DNA of 64,000 bases from Cytophagaceae bacterium. GTDB lineage: Bacteria > Bacteroidota > Bacteroidia > Cytophagales > Spirosomataceae. The position numbers and the translations under genes were made by a program. The DNA lies in assembly GCA_027488335.1 (NCBI GenBank), contig JAIYBU010000011.1, positions 1 through 64,000 on the forward strand. Reading direction: 5' to 3'. The notes beneath the pieces are model-generated. The model did no database searches, had not been told where the DNA came from, and saw nothing but the letters and a program-made list of their open reading frames with translations. Shown here one piece after another: positions 1 through 9,430 of this stretch (within the stretch, counting starts at the first letter, position 1; each line of letters opens with the position of its first letter).

Positions 1-123
1 ACCAAGAATGGCAAGATGACGTTTTTGCATGAAAAAGGATGAAATAAATAAATCTACTGAAATTTTTTACAAAGTTCGGAAAATTTAATGATAAAGTTTT
101 TATTTTAACGTTTCTATTCGGCT

Positions 124-158
124 TGAATTACGAATTATGAGTTACGAATTACTATTAA
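124..158. repeat. Heptanucleotide-periodic tract (GAATTAC class)
   Basis: GAATTAC GAATTAT GAGTTAC GAATTAC. Confidence 0.7.
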
Positions 159-284
159 ATTTGTATAATACTCTTATTGTAAGTGCTTTATGGAAATCTT
201 TGTGCATAATATATAAATACTATTTTTAAATTTTACACCCCTATAAAGTGGTGCAACAATTCGACTGGAGGTATCAGGAACATT

Positions 285-1166
285 ATGCAAACGGCTGAAG
301 ACCAATTCCAATTTTTTGAAGGTGTTTTTTTTGAAACCCTCGGACGTGATGTGCAAGTGACAGAGTATCGCTTACTACAAGGTGGAAGCATCAACGTGAC
401 CGTACAAGTAATGACCAACGAGGGCAAATACTTTGTAAAATATAATACTCGAAATTATGAAGGAATGTTTGAAACCGAGGCTCGTGGACTTGATTTGTTA
501 CGAGAAACCAACGTCATTCGTGTGCCTGAAGTAATTAACTGGGGGCGACGTGACGGACAGGACTATTTGGTGCTGGAAAACATAGAATATACCAAGCCTA
601 ACTTTGATTATTGGGAAGTGCTGGGCGAAAAAATAGCCGCACTTCACCGAAATACTGACGATAAATTTGGGTTAAATTTCGATAACTATATTGGTTCACT
701 TCTCCAAAACAATGAACAAAAAAACGATTGGATGAGCTTTTTTATCGAAAAACGCTTAAACCTTCAAGCAGGTTTGGCTTATTATAATGAACTGATTAGT
801 AAAGAGTTATACGATAAGTTCCAACAATTCTACAAAATTTTACCCGAATTATTGCCTAACGAACCTGCTTCGCTTCTTCATGGCGATTTATGGACAGGAA
901 ATGTAATAACCAATAACGATGGCGAACCAACGCTCATCGACCCCGCAGTTTATTACGGAAACCGAGAAATGGAAATCGCCTTTACAACACTTTTTGGTGG
1001 CTTCGATAAACGATTTTATGATACGTATAATGAAGTTTATCCGCTACAACCTCGCTTCGATATGCGTGTGCCAATTTATAACATTTATCCACTGTTGGTT
1101 CATGTAAATTTATTCGGAACGAGCTATTTACCACCTGTAATTAGAACGTTGAACAAGTACCTGTGA
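285..1166 (+). CDS. Fructosamine/ketosamine-3-kinase family protein
   Basis: ORF 293 aa; LLHGDLWTGN motif and GEPTLIDPAVYYGNREMEIAFTTLFGGF typical of the fructosamine kinase family. Confidence 0.88.
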   Translation: MQTAEDQFQFFEGVFFETLGRDVQVTEYRLLQGGSINVTVQVMTNEGKYFVKYNTRNYEGMFETEARGLDLLRETNVIRVPEVINWGRRDGQDYLVLENIEYTKPNFDYWEVLGEKIAALHRNTDDKFGLNFDNYIGSLLQNNEQKNDWMSFFIEKRLNLQAGLAYYNELISKELYDKFQQFYKILPELLPNEPASLLHGDLWTGNVITNNDGEPTLIDPAVYYGNREMEIAFTTLFGGFDKRFYDTYNEVYPLQPRFDMRVPIYNIYPLLVHVNLFGTSYLPPVIRTLNKYL

Positions 1167-1181
1167 TTTAAAAAACTTTCC

Positions 1182-2549
1182 TTACTTATTCTTTACTACA
1201 TAATTTGGATTGAGAGTAGGAATTTGGGCATTCGTTGTTTTACGCCATTTATCAAGTATCTGCTTCAATTCTTTTACTTTTTGAGGTTGATTTGTTGCCA
1301 AATTTTTACTTTCAGCAATATCATCTTTCAAATTATAGAGTTCGAGCGAATTGCCTTCAAAAAATTCAATCAATTTCCAATCTCCCAAACGCACAGCACT
1401 GTATGGTGCATCGCCCTCGTGATAATGTGGATAATGCCAAAACAAAGGCCTCTCGTACTTTTTATTAGTTAAAATAACTGGTTTTAATGATTTTCCATCA
1501 AGTTTTTCACTCGGTTTGATTTCAGCTAAATCCAAGATAGTTGCTGGTAAATCCATCGTGATGGTTGGTTCATCTATTACTTTTCCACCTTCGATTTTAT
1601 TTTTCCAATAAATCATTAAAGGTGTACGAGTCCCACCTTCATAGCACCATCCTTTCCCTTTTCTAAAAGGTAAACTGGTAGCTGTTTGCATCAATGTACC
1701 ATTATCTGAGGCAAATATGATAACCGTATTTTCTAATATTTTTTTCTGTTCTAAAACAGCAATTACTCGCCCGACTCCTTCATCCAAGCTTTCAATCATA
1801 GCGGCATAAGTTGGATTTTTTTGTTTATCGGGAATTCCAATCAGTTTTTTGTATTTTTCAACTTTTTCAGATTTTGCTTGCACAGGGCTATGAACCGCAT
1901 AATGAGCCAAATTCAAGAAAAAGGGTTCATTCGCATTATGGTTTTCTATAAGCTTGATGGCTTCGTTTGTCAATCTATCGGTCAGATATTCGCCTTTCTC
2001 GCCTTCAGTCAGATTCGGCATTTGATAGGGTGCAAAGAAGCCCTTTTTGGGGTGTCCCCAATTTGAGCCACCAATGTTTACATCAAATCCTTGATTTAAT
2101 GGATAAAACTCTTCTGCCTCGCCCAAATGCCATTTTCCTACGTGCCAGTTTTTATACCCGTTTTCTTTCAGATACTCGGCAATTGTCTTTTCACTTTGTG
2201 GAAGAAACTTTTGCCAATCAGGAATCAAAAGTTTAGGATTACTTTTCTCATGTCCCGCAATCCAGTCAGTTATGTGTAGTTTAGCAGGATATTTTCCTGT
2301 CATTAAGGCCGCTCTTGATGGCGAACAAACCGTGCAAGCAGAATAAGCATTTGTAAATTTCACACCTTTTTGTGCTAATTTATCAATATTAGGTGTTTGA
2401 TTGAAAGTATTCCCGTAGCAAGATAAATCAGCCGAACCCATATCATCAATAAAAAAAACAACAAAATTGGGTTTTTGTACTTCACTTTTTTGAGTAAAAG
2501 AAAAAAACAGTAGGAGTAGCGAAAAAGAACAAAACACAAGAGTCTTCAT
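1182..2549 (-). CDS. Sulfatase (arylsulfatase, S1-like family)
   Basis: N-terminal signal; FFIDDMGSADLSCYGN, CSPSRAALMTGKYP (C-x-P-S-R formylglycine motif). Confidence 0.92.
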   Translation of the reverse strand: MKTLVFCSFSLLLLFFSFTQKSEVQKPNFVVFFIDDMGSADLSCYGNTFNQTPNIDKLAQKGVKFTNAYSACTVCSPSRAALMTGKYPAKLHITDWIAGHEKSNPKLLIPDWQKFLPQSEKTIAEYLKENGYKNWHVGKWHLGEAEEFYPLNQGFDVNIGGSNWGHPKKGFFAPYQMPNLTEGEKGEYLTDRLTNEAIKLIENHNANEPFFLNLAHYAVHSPVQAKSEKVEKYKKLIGIPDKQKNPTYAAMIESLDEGVGRVIAVLEQKKILENTVIIFASDNGTLMQTATSLPFRKGKGWCYEGGTRTPLMIYWKNKIEGGKVIDEPTITMDLPATILDLAEIKPSEKLDGKSLKPVILTNKKYERPLFWHYPHYHEGDAPYSAVRLGDWKLIEFFEGNSLELYNLKDDIAESKNLATNQPQKVKELKQILDKWRKTTNAQIPTLNPNYVVKNK

Positions 2550-2648
2550 AGCCCAAAAGTGGTTTAAATTGAATTTTTACACTTAAAGGTACACACCTTT
2601 TTTGTGACTATCAAAAACAAATCTGTTCAAATCCATTGGAATTATATG

Positions 2649-3710
2649 CTAAACAACCATCAAATTACATCCCCGAATATCCGAATTGTCAAAACGCCCA
2701 ATAATGCTAAATGATTGATTTCCTGTATTATATGCTCCTAAATCTTGGGTTTCGATAAAGCAACACGAATCAATGTTTGCTAAATCAACGACATTAATTC
2801 CGCCACGAATCAATTCTCTTTCGCTACGATTGGTATAATTTACGGTCGAAATTATCTTAAACGGGTCGTTGATTTCTCTCAATAACACTCTCATTGTTTG
2901 GGGTAATTCAAAAATGCCATCACCTTTCGAGTATCCTTGCGAAAGTAGCTCGGTCATACCATATTCTGAATGGATTTTTTCAATGCCAAAAGCTGAGGTC
3001 AGAATCTCATGCACTTCTTCACGCAAAAGTTCTTTTCTTCGTCCTTTCATTCCACCCGTTTCCATGACAATTAATCTATCTTTTAGGTTGAGCATAAAAG
3101 ATAAATCTTCGCCCGATTCGGCCAAATCAAGCAAGGCAAAAGTTACGCCAATCAACAAAACCTTTCGCTTTGAATTTTGGTTAGATAGCTGGCGGAGTTG
3201 TTGAACTAATTCAGTGGTATTTTTCAGATAAAAGCCCGACTCCCTCGAATAAGTGCGATAAATAAAACTTTGCACCATATACACCAACGACGAGTTATTT
3301 CGTTCAAGGTAAGAAGGAAGCAACGCTAAGATATGAAATTCGCTCAATGGGCCATAAAACTGTTCAAAAATTCGCTGACTGATGTACTCATAAAAGGGCA
3401 AATCGCTTACTAAGTGTTTGCTTGTAGTATCACCAGTGGTGCCACTACTTTCAAAAACTATTTGAGTAGGAGCAGCATCCGAAACGATTTTATGGTGTTT
3501 GAAAAACTGAATAGGTAAAAACGGTATCTTTTCCAGACGATTTATTTTCGCAGGATTTACCTTCAGAAAATCCAAATATTCTTTGTAGGTATAATTGGTA
3601 GCAGCCTGAAAGCGAAAGATTTCTAAAGCTAATTCTTCAAAATCGTGTGGTCTTACAGAGGCATCGCCCAATTGTATAACTGCCGATTTTAGTTCATCAC
3701 GAATACTCAT
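2649..3710 (-). CDS. LuxE-type acyl-protein synthetase domain protein
   Basis: FESSGTTGDTTSKHLV adenylate-forming-like motif, HSEYGMTELLSQGYS; overall LuxE/PaaK-like. Confidence 0.75.
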   Translation of the reverse strand: MSIRDELKSAVIQLGDASVRPHDFEELALEIFRFQAATNYTYKEYLDFLKVNPAKINRLEKIPFLPIQFFKHHKIVSDAAPTQIVFESSGTTGDTTSKHLVSDLPFYEYISQRIFEQFYGPLSEFHILALLPSYLERNNSSLVYMVQSFIYRTYSRESGFYLKNTTELVQQLRQLSNQNSKRKVLLIGVTFALLDLAESGEDLSFMLNLKDRLIVMETGGMKGRRKELLREEVHEILTSAFGIEKIHSEYGMTELLSQGYSKGDGIFELPQTMRVLLREINDPFKIISTVNYTNRSERELIRGGINVVDLANIDSCCFIETQDLGAYNTGNQSFSIIGRFDNSDIRGCNLMVV

Positions 3711-3746
3711 TGAAAATTTTATAATTTTTACTAAATTAGCAGAAAA

Positions 3747-3816
3747 TAGTCGACAGGCCGCAGTCGATAGTCCACAAAACTTAACCGTGGACTGTTCTCT
3801 ATTAACCGTGGCCTAA
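3747..3816. repeat. Heptanucleotide-periodic tract (TAGTCGA/CAGTCGA class)
   Basis: TAGTCGA CAGGCCG CAGTCGA TAGTCCA ... plus AGTCCAC/GTGGACT inverted pair. Confidence 0.6.
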
Positions 3817-3835
3817 TCAAAATTACATATTTACG

Positions 3836-4345
3836 ATGAAAAAGGTTTCAGGATTTATCATATTAGCGGCAATAGGCTCGTTAATAGGTTGTTATAAAGA
3901 AACAACATTCGATGTAAAACCAGCCATCGAATTTAAAACTTTGAAAAAAGAAATCAGAATCGACCAATTTGCAGGTTCTAAAAAAGACTCAGTTATATTA
4001 ACGATTAAGTTTCAAGATGGCGATGGCGATTTGGGTTTGAATGAAAAAGAGAAAACTGCTGCCGAGTTAAAAAACGATTTTAATTATATTATTCGTGTTT
4101 TTCGCAAAAAGAAAGGTGTTTTCACCGAGTTTATTCCATCAGTTTCATATTCTGGATATTTCCCTCGCTTAAAAACAGATGGCAAAATTGGTCCAATCGA
4201 AGGTACGATTGATTATTCTATTGATTTTCCTCAGCCTTTCACTCCTGTGAAAGATTCATTGAAATTTCAGATAACTATCAAAGACCGAGCAGGAAATATG
4301 AGCAATACCACTGAGTCGAGCGTGATTGTTTTGAATGAGTTTTAG
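3836..4345 (+). CDS. Putative lipoprotein, unknown function
   Basis: 169 aa ORF, N-terminal lipobox-like IGSLIGC. Confidence 0.7.
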   Translation: MKKVSGFIILAAIGSLIGCYKETTFDVKPAIEFKTLKKEIRIDQFAGSKKDSVILTIKFQDGDGDLGLNEKEKTAAELKNDFNYIIRVFRKKKGVFTEFIPSVSYSGYFPRLKTDGKIGPIEGTIDYSIDFPQPFTPVKDSLKFQITIKDRAGNMSNTTESSVIVLNEF

Positions 4346-4367
4346 TGAAAGGCCAAAGCCGATGTTA

Positions 4368-4415
4368 AACGGTCAACAGTAAAACTTCTATTATTTTTGC
4401 GTGCTGTTGACCGTT
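4368..4415. repeat. Inverted repeat of the CTGTTGA class between convergent genes
   Basis: AACGGTCAACAG ... CTGTTGACCGTT perfect 12-bp arms. Confidence 0.75.
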
Positions 4416-4425
4416 AACTGTGGAC

Positions 4426-5436
4426 TCAAAGAAGCGTTGCCCCTGTACCATTTACTTTCGGATAAATAGGTTTTCCTTTATCAAGATAAACGCCAGTTGC
4501 AGGGTCGTTAGCTATCAAAATCGAGCCATCCATATCTACATAATCAAGTAGTGGTGCAATTTGTCCGATGGCCGAAATACCAATGCTTGTTTCGGTCATG
4601 CAGCCGCACATTACCTGTAAGCCAAGACTACGGGCTTCGGCAATCATGCGTAAAGCGGGCGTGATTCCGCCACATTTTGCCAGTTTTATATTTACACCGT
4701 CAAACTTCCCAACACATTTTTTTACGTCATCTTCCACGATACAACTTTCGTCAGCAATCAAAGGTAACACCGAATCAGCCATTACCTTGAGCATTGGCTC
4801 ATACTCCTCTTTTTGCATCGGTTGTTCGATAAATTCAACCCCCAATTCGGCAAATGCCTTTGAATTTTCAATCGTTTCTTCTACGCCCCACGCACAGTTA
4901 GCATCCACTCTAAAAAGTGCATCCGTATGCTTACGAAGTTCACGGACAATCTCAACATCGTGGTCGGTGCCAAGTTTGATTTTATAAATTGGGAAATCAA
5001 ATTCTTGCATTTTCTCTACCATTTTTTCGATGGTATCAATACCAATCGTATAATTTGAATAGGGAGCTTTCGTGATATCGAGTCCCCAAATTTCGTGCAA
5101 TGGTTTTCCTTGTTTTTTGCCCCACAAATCCCAAGCTGCCATATCTAAAGCACAATGAGCAAAAGGGTCATTTTTTAGATACGGATACATAAACGCCCAA
5201 AAGTCTTCGGGACTCTGTAAATCGTAATTTTCGATAATGCTCTGATATTCTGTGAGTTTATCTCTCATTCCTTCGGCAGTTACGCCATAATAAGGAATCG
5301 GAGTTGCTTCGCCATAGCCGCTGAGGTCGCCGTCTTGCAGTTCTACAATGAAAGCATCAATATCATCTCGTGAGCCATGTGCAATCGTAAATGTGTGCCG
5401 CATTTGCAGCGTAAGGATATGGAATTTTAGTTTCAT
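4426..5436 (-). CDS. Dipeptide epimerase (L-Ala-D/L-Glu epimerase, enolase superfamily)
   Basis: YKIKLGTD, FRVDANCAW, EFIEQPM, ADESC, NIKLAKCGG motifs. Confidence 0.9.
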   Translation of the reverse strand: MKLKFHILTLQMRHTFTIAHGSRDDIDAFIVELQDGDLSGYGEATPIPYYGVTAEGMRDKLTEYQSIIENYDLQSPEDFWAFMYPYLKNDPFAHCALDMAAWDLWGKKQGKPLHEIWGLDITKAPYSNYTIGIDTIEKMVEKMQEFDFPIYKIKLGTDHDVEIVRELRKHTDALFRVDANCAWGVEETIENSKAFAELGVEFIEQPMQKEEYEPMLKVMADSVLPLIADESCIVEDDVKKCVGKFDGVNIKLAKCGGITPALRMIAEARSLGLQVMCGCMTETSIGISAIGQIAPLLDYVDMDGSILIANDPATGVYLDKGKPIYPKVNGTGATLL

Positions 5437-5509
5437 TTTGATGAAGAGGAATACTATTGTTGTTGTTCAGTTTCCCCTCCTTATTTTTAAGGAGGATTGG
5501 AGGCGGTTT

Positions 5510-6217
5510 CTACATATTTACGAGCTCATTGCCACGTAATACAGGCACAACATCATACAAATCACGTTGTAGGCAATAGCTAATATCTTTGCTGATTCCC
5601 AAACGTTGTAAACGACGAATATGCGATGAGTTGGCCAAATAACCCAACATATCATCTTTGGCTTGTTGATATAGTCTCATAGACATAATTGCACTATCTT
5701 CGGCTACAAAGTATTCGTTTTGCACCGCATCTACTAAAGCACCCGCAAAGAGCGTATCTTCCAAATTTGTACGGCCTTTCCAACCAGCACAAAGCACCAA
5801 TACATCGTAAGGTTGAGTTTTTAGGTATTCAACAATCGCATTGAGGTTTAGGAAGGCACCCACCAAAACCTTTACGGCCGAACTTTTAGCTTTTGAGATT
5901 GAGTACGTACCGTTGGTGGTCGTCATCGCTATTTTTTCGCCGATGAGCTTTTCGTCCATATAGCTAAACGGTGAATTATCAAGTTCAAATCCTTCTACTT
6001 TTTGAGCATTACGCTCGGCGGCCGCAATAAAACCTTTGGCTTGTAAGGCTTGGCATTCTTCTACAGTTTCGACAGGAATAATGGCTTTCACACCATAAGC
6101 AAAGCCCGTAACCATGCAAGAGGTAGCTCTGAAAATATCGGTGACAATCACAATCGTATTGTCAATATTATGAAGGTGAAGTAAATCGGGTGTTAGGCAA
6201 ACATCAATATTTTTCAT
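5510..6217 (-). CDS. comB: 2-phosphosulfolactate phosphatase family (ComB)
   Basis: MKNIDVCLTPDLLHLHNIDNTIVIVTDIFRATSCM and TTTNGT; ORF opens at 6277 but start at 6217 is more likely. Confidence 0.85.
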   Translation of the reverse strand: MKNIDVCLTPDLLHLHNIDNTIVIVTDIFRATSCMVTGFAYGVKAIIPVETVEECQALQAKGFIAAAERNAQKVEGFELDNSPFSYMDEKLIGEKIAMTTTNGTYSISKAKSSAVKVLVGAFLNLNAIVEYLKTQPYDVLVLCAGWKGRTNLEDTLFAGALVDAVQNEYFVAEDSAIMSMRLYQQAKDDMLGYLANSSHIRRLQRLGISKDISYCLQRDLYDVVPVLRGNELVNM

Positions 6218-6419
6218 CGTTAAAATAGCAAAAACCGCTTTGATTTTGAATAAGTTAATTTTCGGCAAAGATGCCAAAAAAAGCTCTTAAAATTGACAAC
6301 TTTTGCAAAGTTGTCAATTTTTTATCCAAAAGCTTGCTCTTGAGCTGCCAAATTCTAAAAATAATCCTACATTTTTAATCTTTTTTTAAGCAAAATATCG
6401 GAATTGTGAAAATCGTATC

Positions 6420-6427
6420 GTAATTTT
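6420..6427 (+). promoter_or_regulatory. Bacteroidota-type -7 element (TAnnTTTG) upstream of atpA
   Basis: gtaattttgcac with an upstream TTG-containing element roughly 15-20 bp away. Confidence 0.4.
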
Positions 6428-6497
6428 GCACCCGAAAAAGCAAGAGTACAGCACACGTTTTTTCAAAATTACATTCAAAACTCATCAAAAAAATTAT

Positions 6498-8075
6498 ATG
6501 GCATCAGTTAGACCAGATGAAGTTTCGGCAATCCTGCGTGAGCAATTGGCAGGTGCAAGAACCGAAGCCGAACTCGAAGAAGTTGGTACAGTGCTACAAA
6601 TCGGCGACGGTGTAGCACGTATATACGGTTTATCAAAAGTTCAAGCCGGTGAATTGCTGGCATTTGAAAACGGCTTAAAAGCCTTAGCACTTAACCTCGA
6701 AGAAGATAACGTAGGTGCGGTATTATTAGGCGACTCGACGGGTATCAAAGAAGGTGCAACAGTAAAACGTACGGGAGAAATCGCCTCTGTAAAGGTAGGT
6801 GAAGGTATCGTAGGTCGTGTTGTAAATACTTTGGCAGAACCTATCGACGGTAACGGCCCAATTGAAGGTGAAACTTTTGAAATGCCTTTGGAGCGTAAAG
6901 CACCAGGTGTAATCTATCGTCAGCCTGTAACTGAACCTTTACAAACAGGTATCAAATCAATTGACGCCATGATTCCAATCGGCCGTGGACAACGTGAGTT
7001 GGTTATCGGTGACCGTCAAACTGGTAAAACTGCGGTTTGTATTGATGCCATCATCAATCAAAAAGAATTCTACGATAAAGGCGAACCTGTATATTGTATT
7101 TATGTAGCTTGTGGTCAGAAAGCATCTACCGTGAAGGCTGTTGAACAAACACTTCGTAAATACGGTGCAATGGACTACACAGTTATCGTCAATGCGGGTG
7201 CTGCTGACCCATCTCCGATGCAATTCTTTGCTCCGTTTACGGGTGCTGCTATTGGTGAATATTTCCGTGATACTGGTCGTCCAGCATTGGTTGTTTATGA
7301 TGATTTATCAAAACAAGCCGTTGCTTACCGTGAGGTGTCATTATTACTTCGTCGTCCGCCAGGTCGTGAGGCTTATCCAGGAGACGTTTTCTACTTACAT
7401 AGCCGTTTGTTGGAGCGTGCAGCAAAAATCAGTTCTGATGATGCGATTGCCAGCAACATGAATGACTTACCTGCTTCATTGAAAGGTAAAGTGAAAGGTG
7501 GTGGTTCATTGACAGCCCTTCCGATTATTGAAACTCAAGCGGGTGACGTTTCTGCATACATCCCAACTAACGTAATTTCGATTACTGACGGTCAAATCTT
7601 CTTGGAATCTAACTTGTTCAACGCAGGTATTCGTCCAGCGATTAACGTAGGTATCTCGGTATCACGTGTGGGTGGTAATGCACAAATCAAGTCGATGAAG
7701 AAAGTAGCAGGTACATTGAAACTTGACCAAGCACAATTCCGTGAATTGGAAGCGTTTGCGAAGTTCGGTTCAGACCTTGATGCTTCTACGAAATTGACTA
7801 TCGACCGTGGTCGTAAAAACCAAGAGATTTTGAAGCAAGCTCAATTCTCTCCAACTCCAGTCGGTGAGCAAGTAGCTATCATCTATGCCTCAATCAATGG
7901 TGTAATGGATAAAGTTGATGTAAGCAAAGTAAAAGCGTTTGAAAACGAATTTATTTTATTATTGAAAGCTCAAAACCCAGAAGTTATCACGAAACTTGCA
8001 GCTGGTAAATTAGATGATGACATAACGGCTATCATCAAGAAAGTTGGTAAAGAATTAGCAGAGAAATACGCTTAA
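6498..8075 (+). CDS. atpA: F0F1 ATP synthase subunit alpha
   Basis: [15 protein letters not shown] Walker A, full-length alpha; start at [17 protein letters not shown] preferred over 6426. Confidence 0.97.
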   Translation: MASVRPDEVSAILREQLAGARTEAELEEVGTVLQIGDGVARIYGLSKVQAGELLAFENGLKALALNLEEDNVGAVLLGDSTGIKEGATVKRTGEIASVKVGEGIVGRVVNTLAEPIDGNGPIEGETFEMPLERKAPGVIYRQPVTEPLQTGIKSIDAMIPIGRGQRELVIGDRQTGKTAVCIDAIINQKEFYDKGEPVYCIYVACGQKASTVKAVEQTLRKYGAMDYTVIVNAGAADPSPMQFFAPFTGAAIGEYFRDTGRPALVVYDDLSKQAVAYREVSLLLRRPPGREAYPGDVFYLHSRLLERAAKISSDDAIASNMNDLPASLKGKVKGGGSLTALPIIETQAGDVSAYIPTNVISITDGQIFLESNLFNAGIRPAINVGISVSRVGGNAQIKSMKKVAGTLKLDQAQFRELEAFAKFGSDLDASTKLTIDRGRKNQEILKQAQFSPTPVGEQVAIIYASINGVMDKVDVSKVKAFENEFILLLKAQNPEVITKLAAGKLDDDITAIIKKVGKELAEKYA

Positions 8076-8077
8076 TT

Positions 8078-8112
8078 TAGTTATGAGTTATGAGTTCTGA
8101 ATTTTGAGTGCT
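8078..8112. repeat. Heptanucleotide-periodic tract after atpA
   Basis: TAGTTAT GAGTTAT GAGTTCT GAATTTT GAGTGCT. Confidence 0.65.
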
Positions 8113-8232
8113 TTAGCCTCACAGTTTAGGCCTCATAACTTGTATTACTTATAATCAAACCTTGTTTATTTGGTTATATCGTTTTCAGCGATTTTTTAAG
8201 TAATATGTGAGTTATGAATTAGAGTTTTACAA

Positions 8233-8268
8233 GAACTCAGAACTCAGAACTCTAAACTCAGAATTCAA
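8233..8268. repeat. Heptanucleotide-periodic tract immediately before the atpG start
   Basis: GAACTCA GAACTCA GAACTCT AAACTCA GAATTCA. Confidence 0.8.
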
Positions 8269-8272
8269 AAAG

Positions 8273-9160
8273 ATGGCTTCATTAAAAGAAGTAAGAAATA
8301 GAATTGTTTCGGTAAATTCTACAACGCAGATTACCAAAGCGATGAAAATGGTATCGGCGGCGAAACTTCGTCGTGCTCAAGATGCCATTATGCAGATGCG
8401 TCCGTATGCAAATAAGTTGAACGAATTGATTTCGACGGTTTCTGCAAATACGGAAGTAGGGGCAACGAGTCCTTACACGAAGGTTCGTCCTGTTGAAAAC
8501 GTATTAATTATTGTTGTAACTTCGGATAGAGGTCTTTGCGGTGCATTCAACTCAAATGTTGTTAAAGCGACACAGGCACTTATCCAAGAAAAATACGCTT
8601 CACAAGCTGCAAAAGGAAAAGTAGAAATCATGCCTTTAGGTAAAAAAGGTGGTGAAACACTACAAAAACGTGGCTTTAAGATAAATGCCGACTATATGGA
8701 TATTTTCCAACGCTTGAATTTTGCAACTGCTCGTCAGGCTGCCGAACAAGTAATGGAGGCATTTACGGAAGGGAAATACGATGTAGTTGAGATTGTTTTC
8801 AATGAATTTAAAAATGCTGCTACACAGATTATCCGTGCAGAGCAAATGTTGCCTTTGGTTGAGAAAAAAGACGATACTACTAAAGCTGGCAAAACAGATT
8901 ATATCTTTGAGCCATCGGAAGAAGAAATCGTGTTGGAATTGATGCCAAAAGCTATTAAAATGCAAGTGTTTAAGGCAGTTCTCGACTCAAATGCGTCAGA
9001 ACATGGAGCCCGAATGACTGCTATGGACAAAGCAACTGATAATGCTAACGAATTGTTACGTACACTCAAAATTGAGTATAACCGTAGTCGTCAGGCAGCC
9101 ATTACCAATGAAATCTTGGAGATTGTTGGTGGTGCAGAAGCGTTGAAAGCCCAGCAATAA
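8273..9160 (+). CDS. atpG: F0F1 ATP synthase subunit gamma
   Basis: MASLKEVRNRIVSVNSTTQITKAMKMVSAAKLRRAQ; C-terminal NRSRQAAITNEILEIVGGAEAL. Confidence 0.97.
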   Translation: MASLKEVRNRIVSVNSTTQITKAMKMVSAAKLRRAQDAIMQMRPYANKLNELISTVSANTEVGATSPYTKVRPVENVLIIVVTSDRGLCGAFNSNVVKATQALIQEKYASQAAKGKVEIMPLGKKGGETLQKRGFKINADYMDIFQRLNFATARQAAEQVMEAFTEGKYDVVEIVFNEFKNAATQIIRAEQMLPLVEKKDDTTKAGKTDYIFEPSEEEIVLELMPKAIKMQVFKAVLDSNASEHGARMTAMDKATDNANELLRTLKIEYNRSRQAAITNEILEIVGGAEALKAQQ

Positions 9161-9183
9161 TTTATAGTTCTTATATACAAAGG

Positions 9184-9217
9184 CGGCGATATATCGAAAG
9201 ATATGTCGCCGTTTTTT
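9184..9217 (+). terminator. Rho-independent terminator after atpG
   Basis: cggcgatatatc-gaaa-gatatgtcgccg followed by a T run. Confidence 0.85.
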
Positions 9218-9430
9218 GTTGAGAATCGTCGAGTTTTTTTAAAACTATATTAAGTAGATGTTTTTAATAATTTATAACTTACTTAAACATGTTTTAATAT
9301 ACAATCACTAATAGATTTTAACTTAGAAGACCTACAAAAAGTAATAGATAATAGGTTTTATTCATATAAAACCTATTTTTTAATCAAAATTTTGAATAAC
9401 CTTTATACAACAACCTTAACCAATACCCAA

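Noticed and set aside
124-158. Could the heptad repeats be CRISPR remnants?
   Set aside because: Units are ~7 nt, degenerate and contiguous, with no 24-37 nt repeats or spacers of regular length and no cas genes.
6289-6321. Perfect hairpin aaaattgacaacttt-tgc-aaagttgtcaatttt as a standard terminator
   Set aside because: No gene is transcribed toward it on the plus strand (comB is divergent); kept only as a possible atpA leader element, not called as a terminator.
7141-7461. 106-aa ORF in another frame within atpA
   Set aside because: Frame-shifted read of a highly conserved gene, no start context and no domain similarity.
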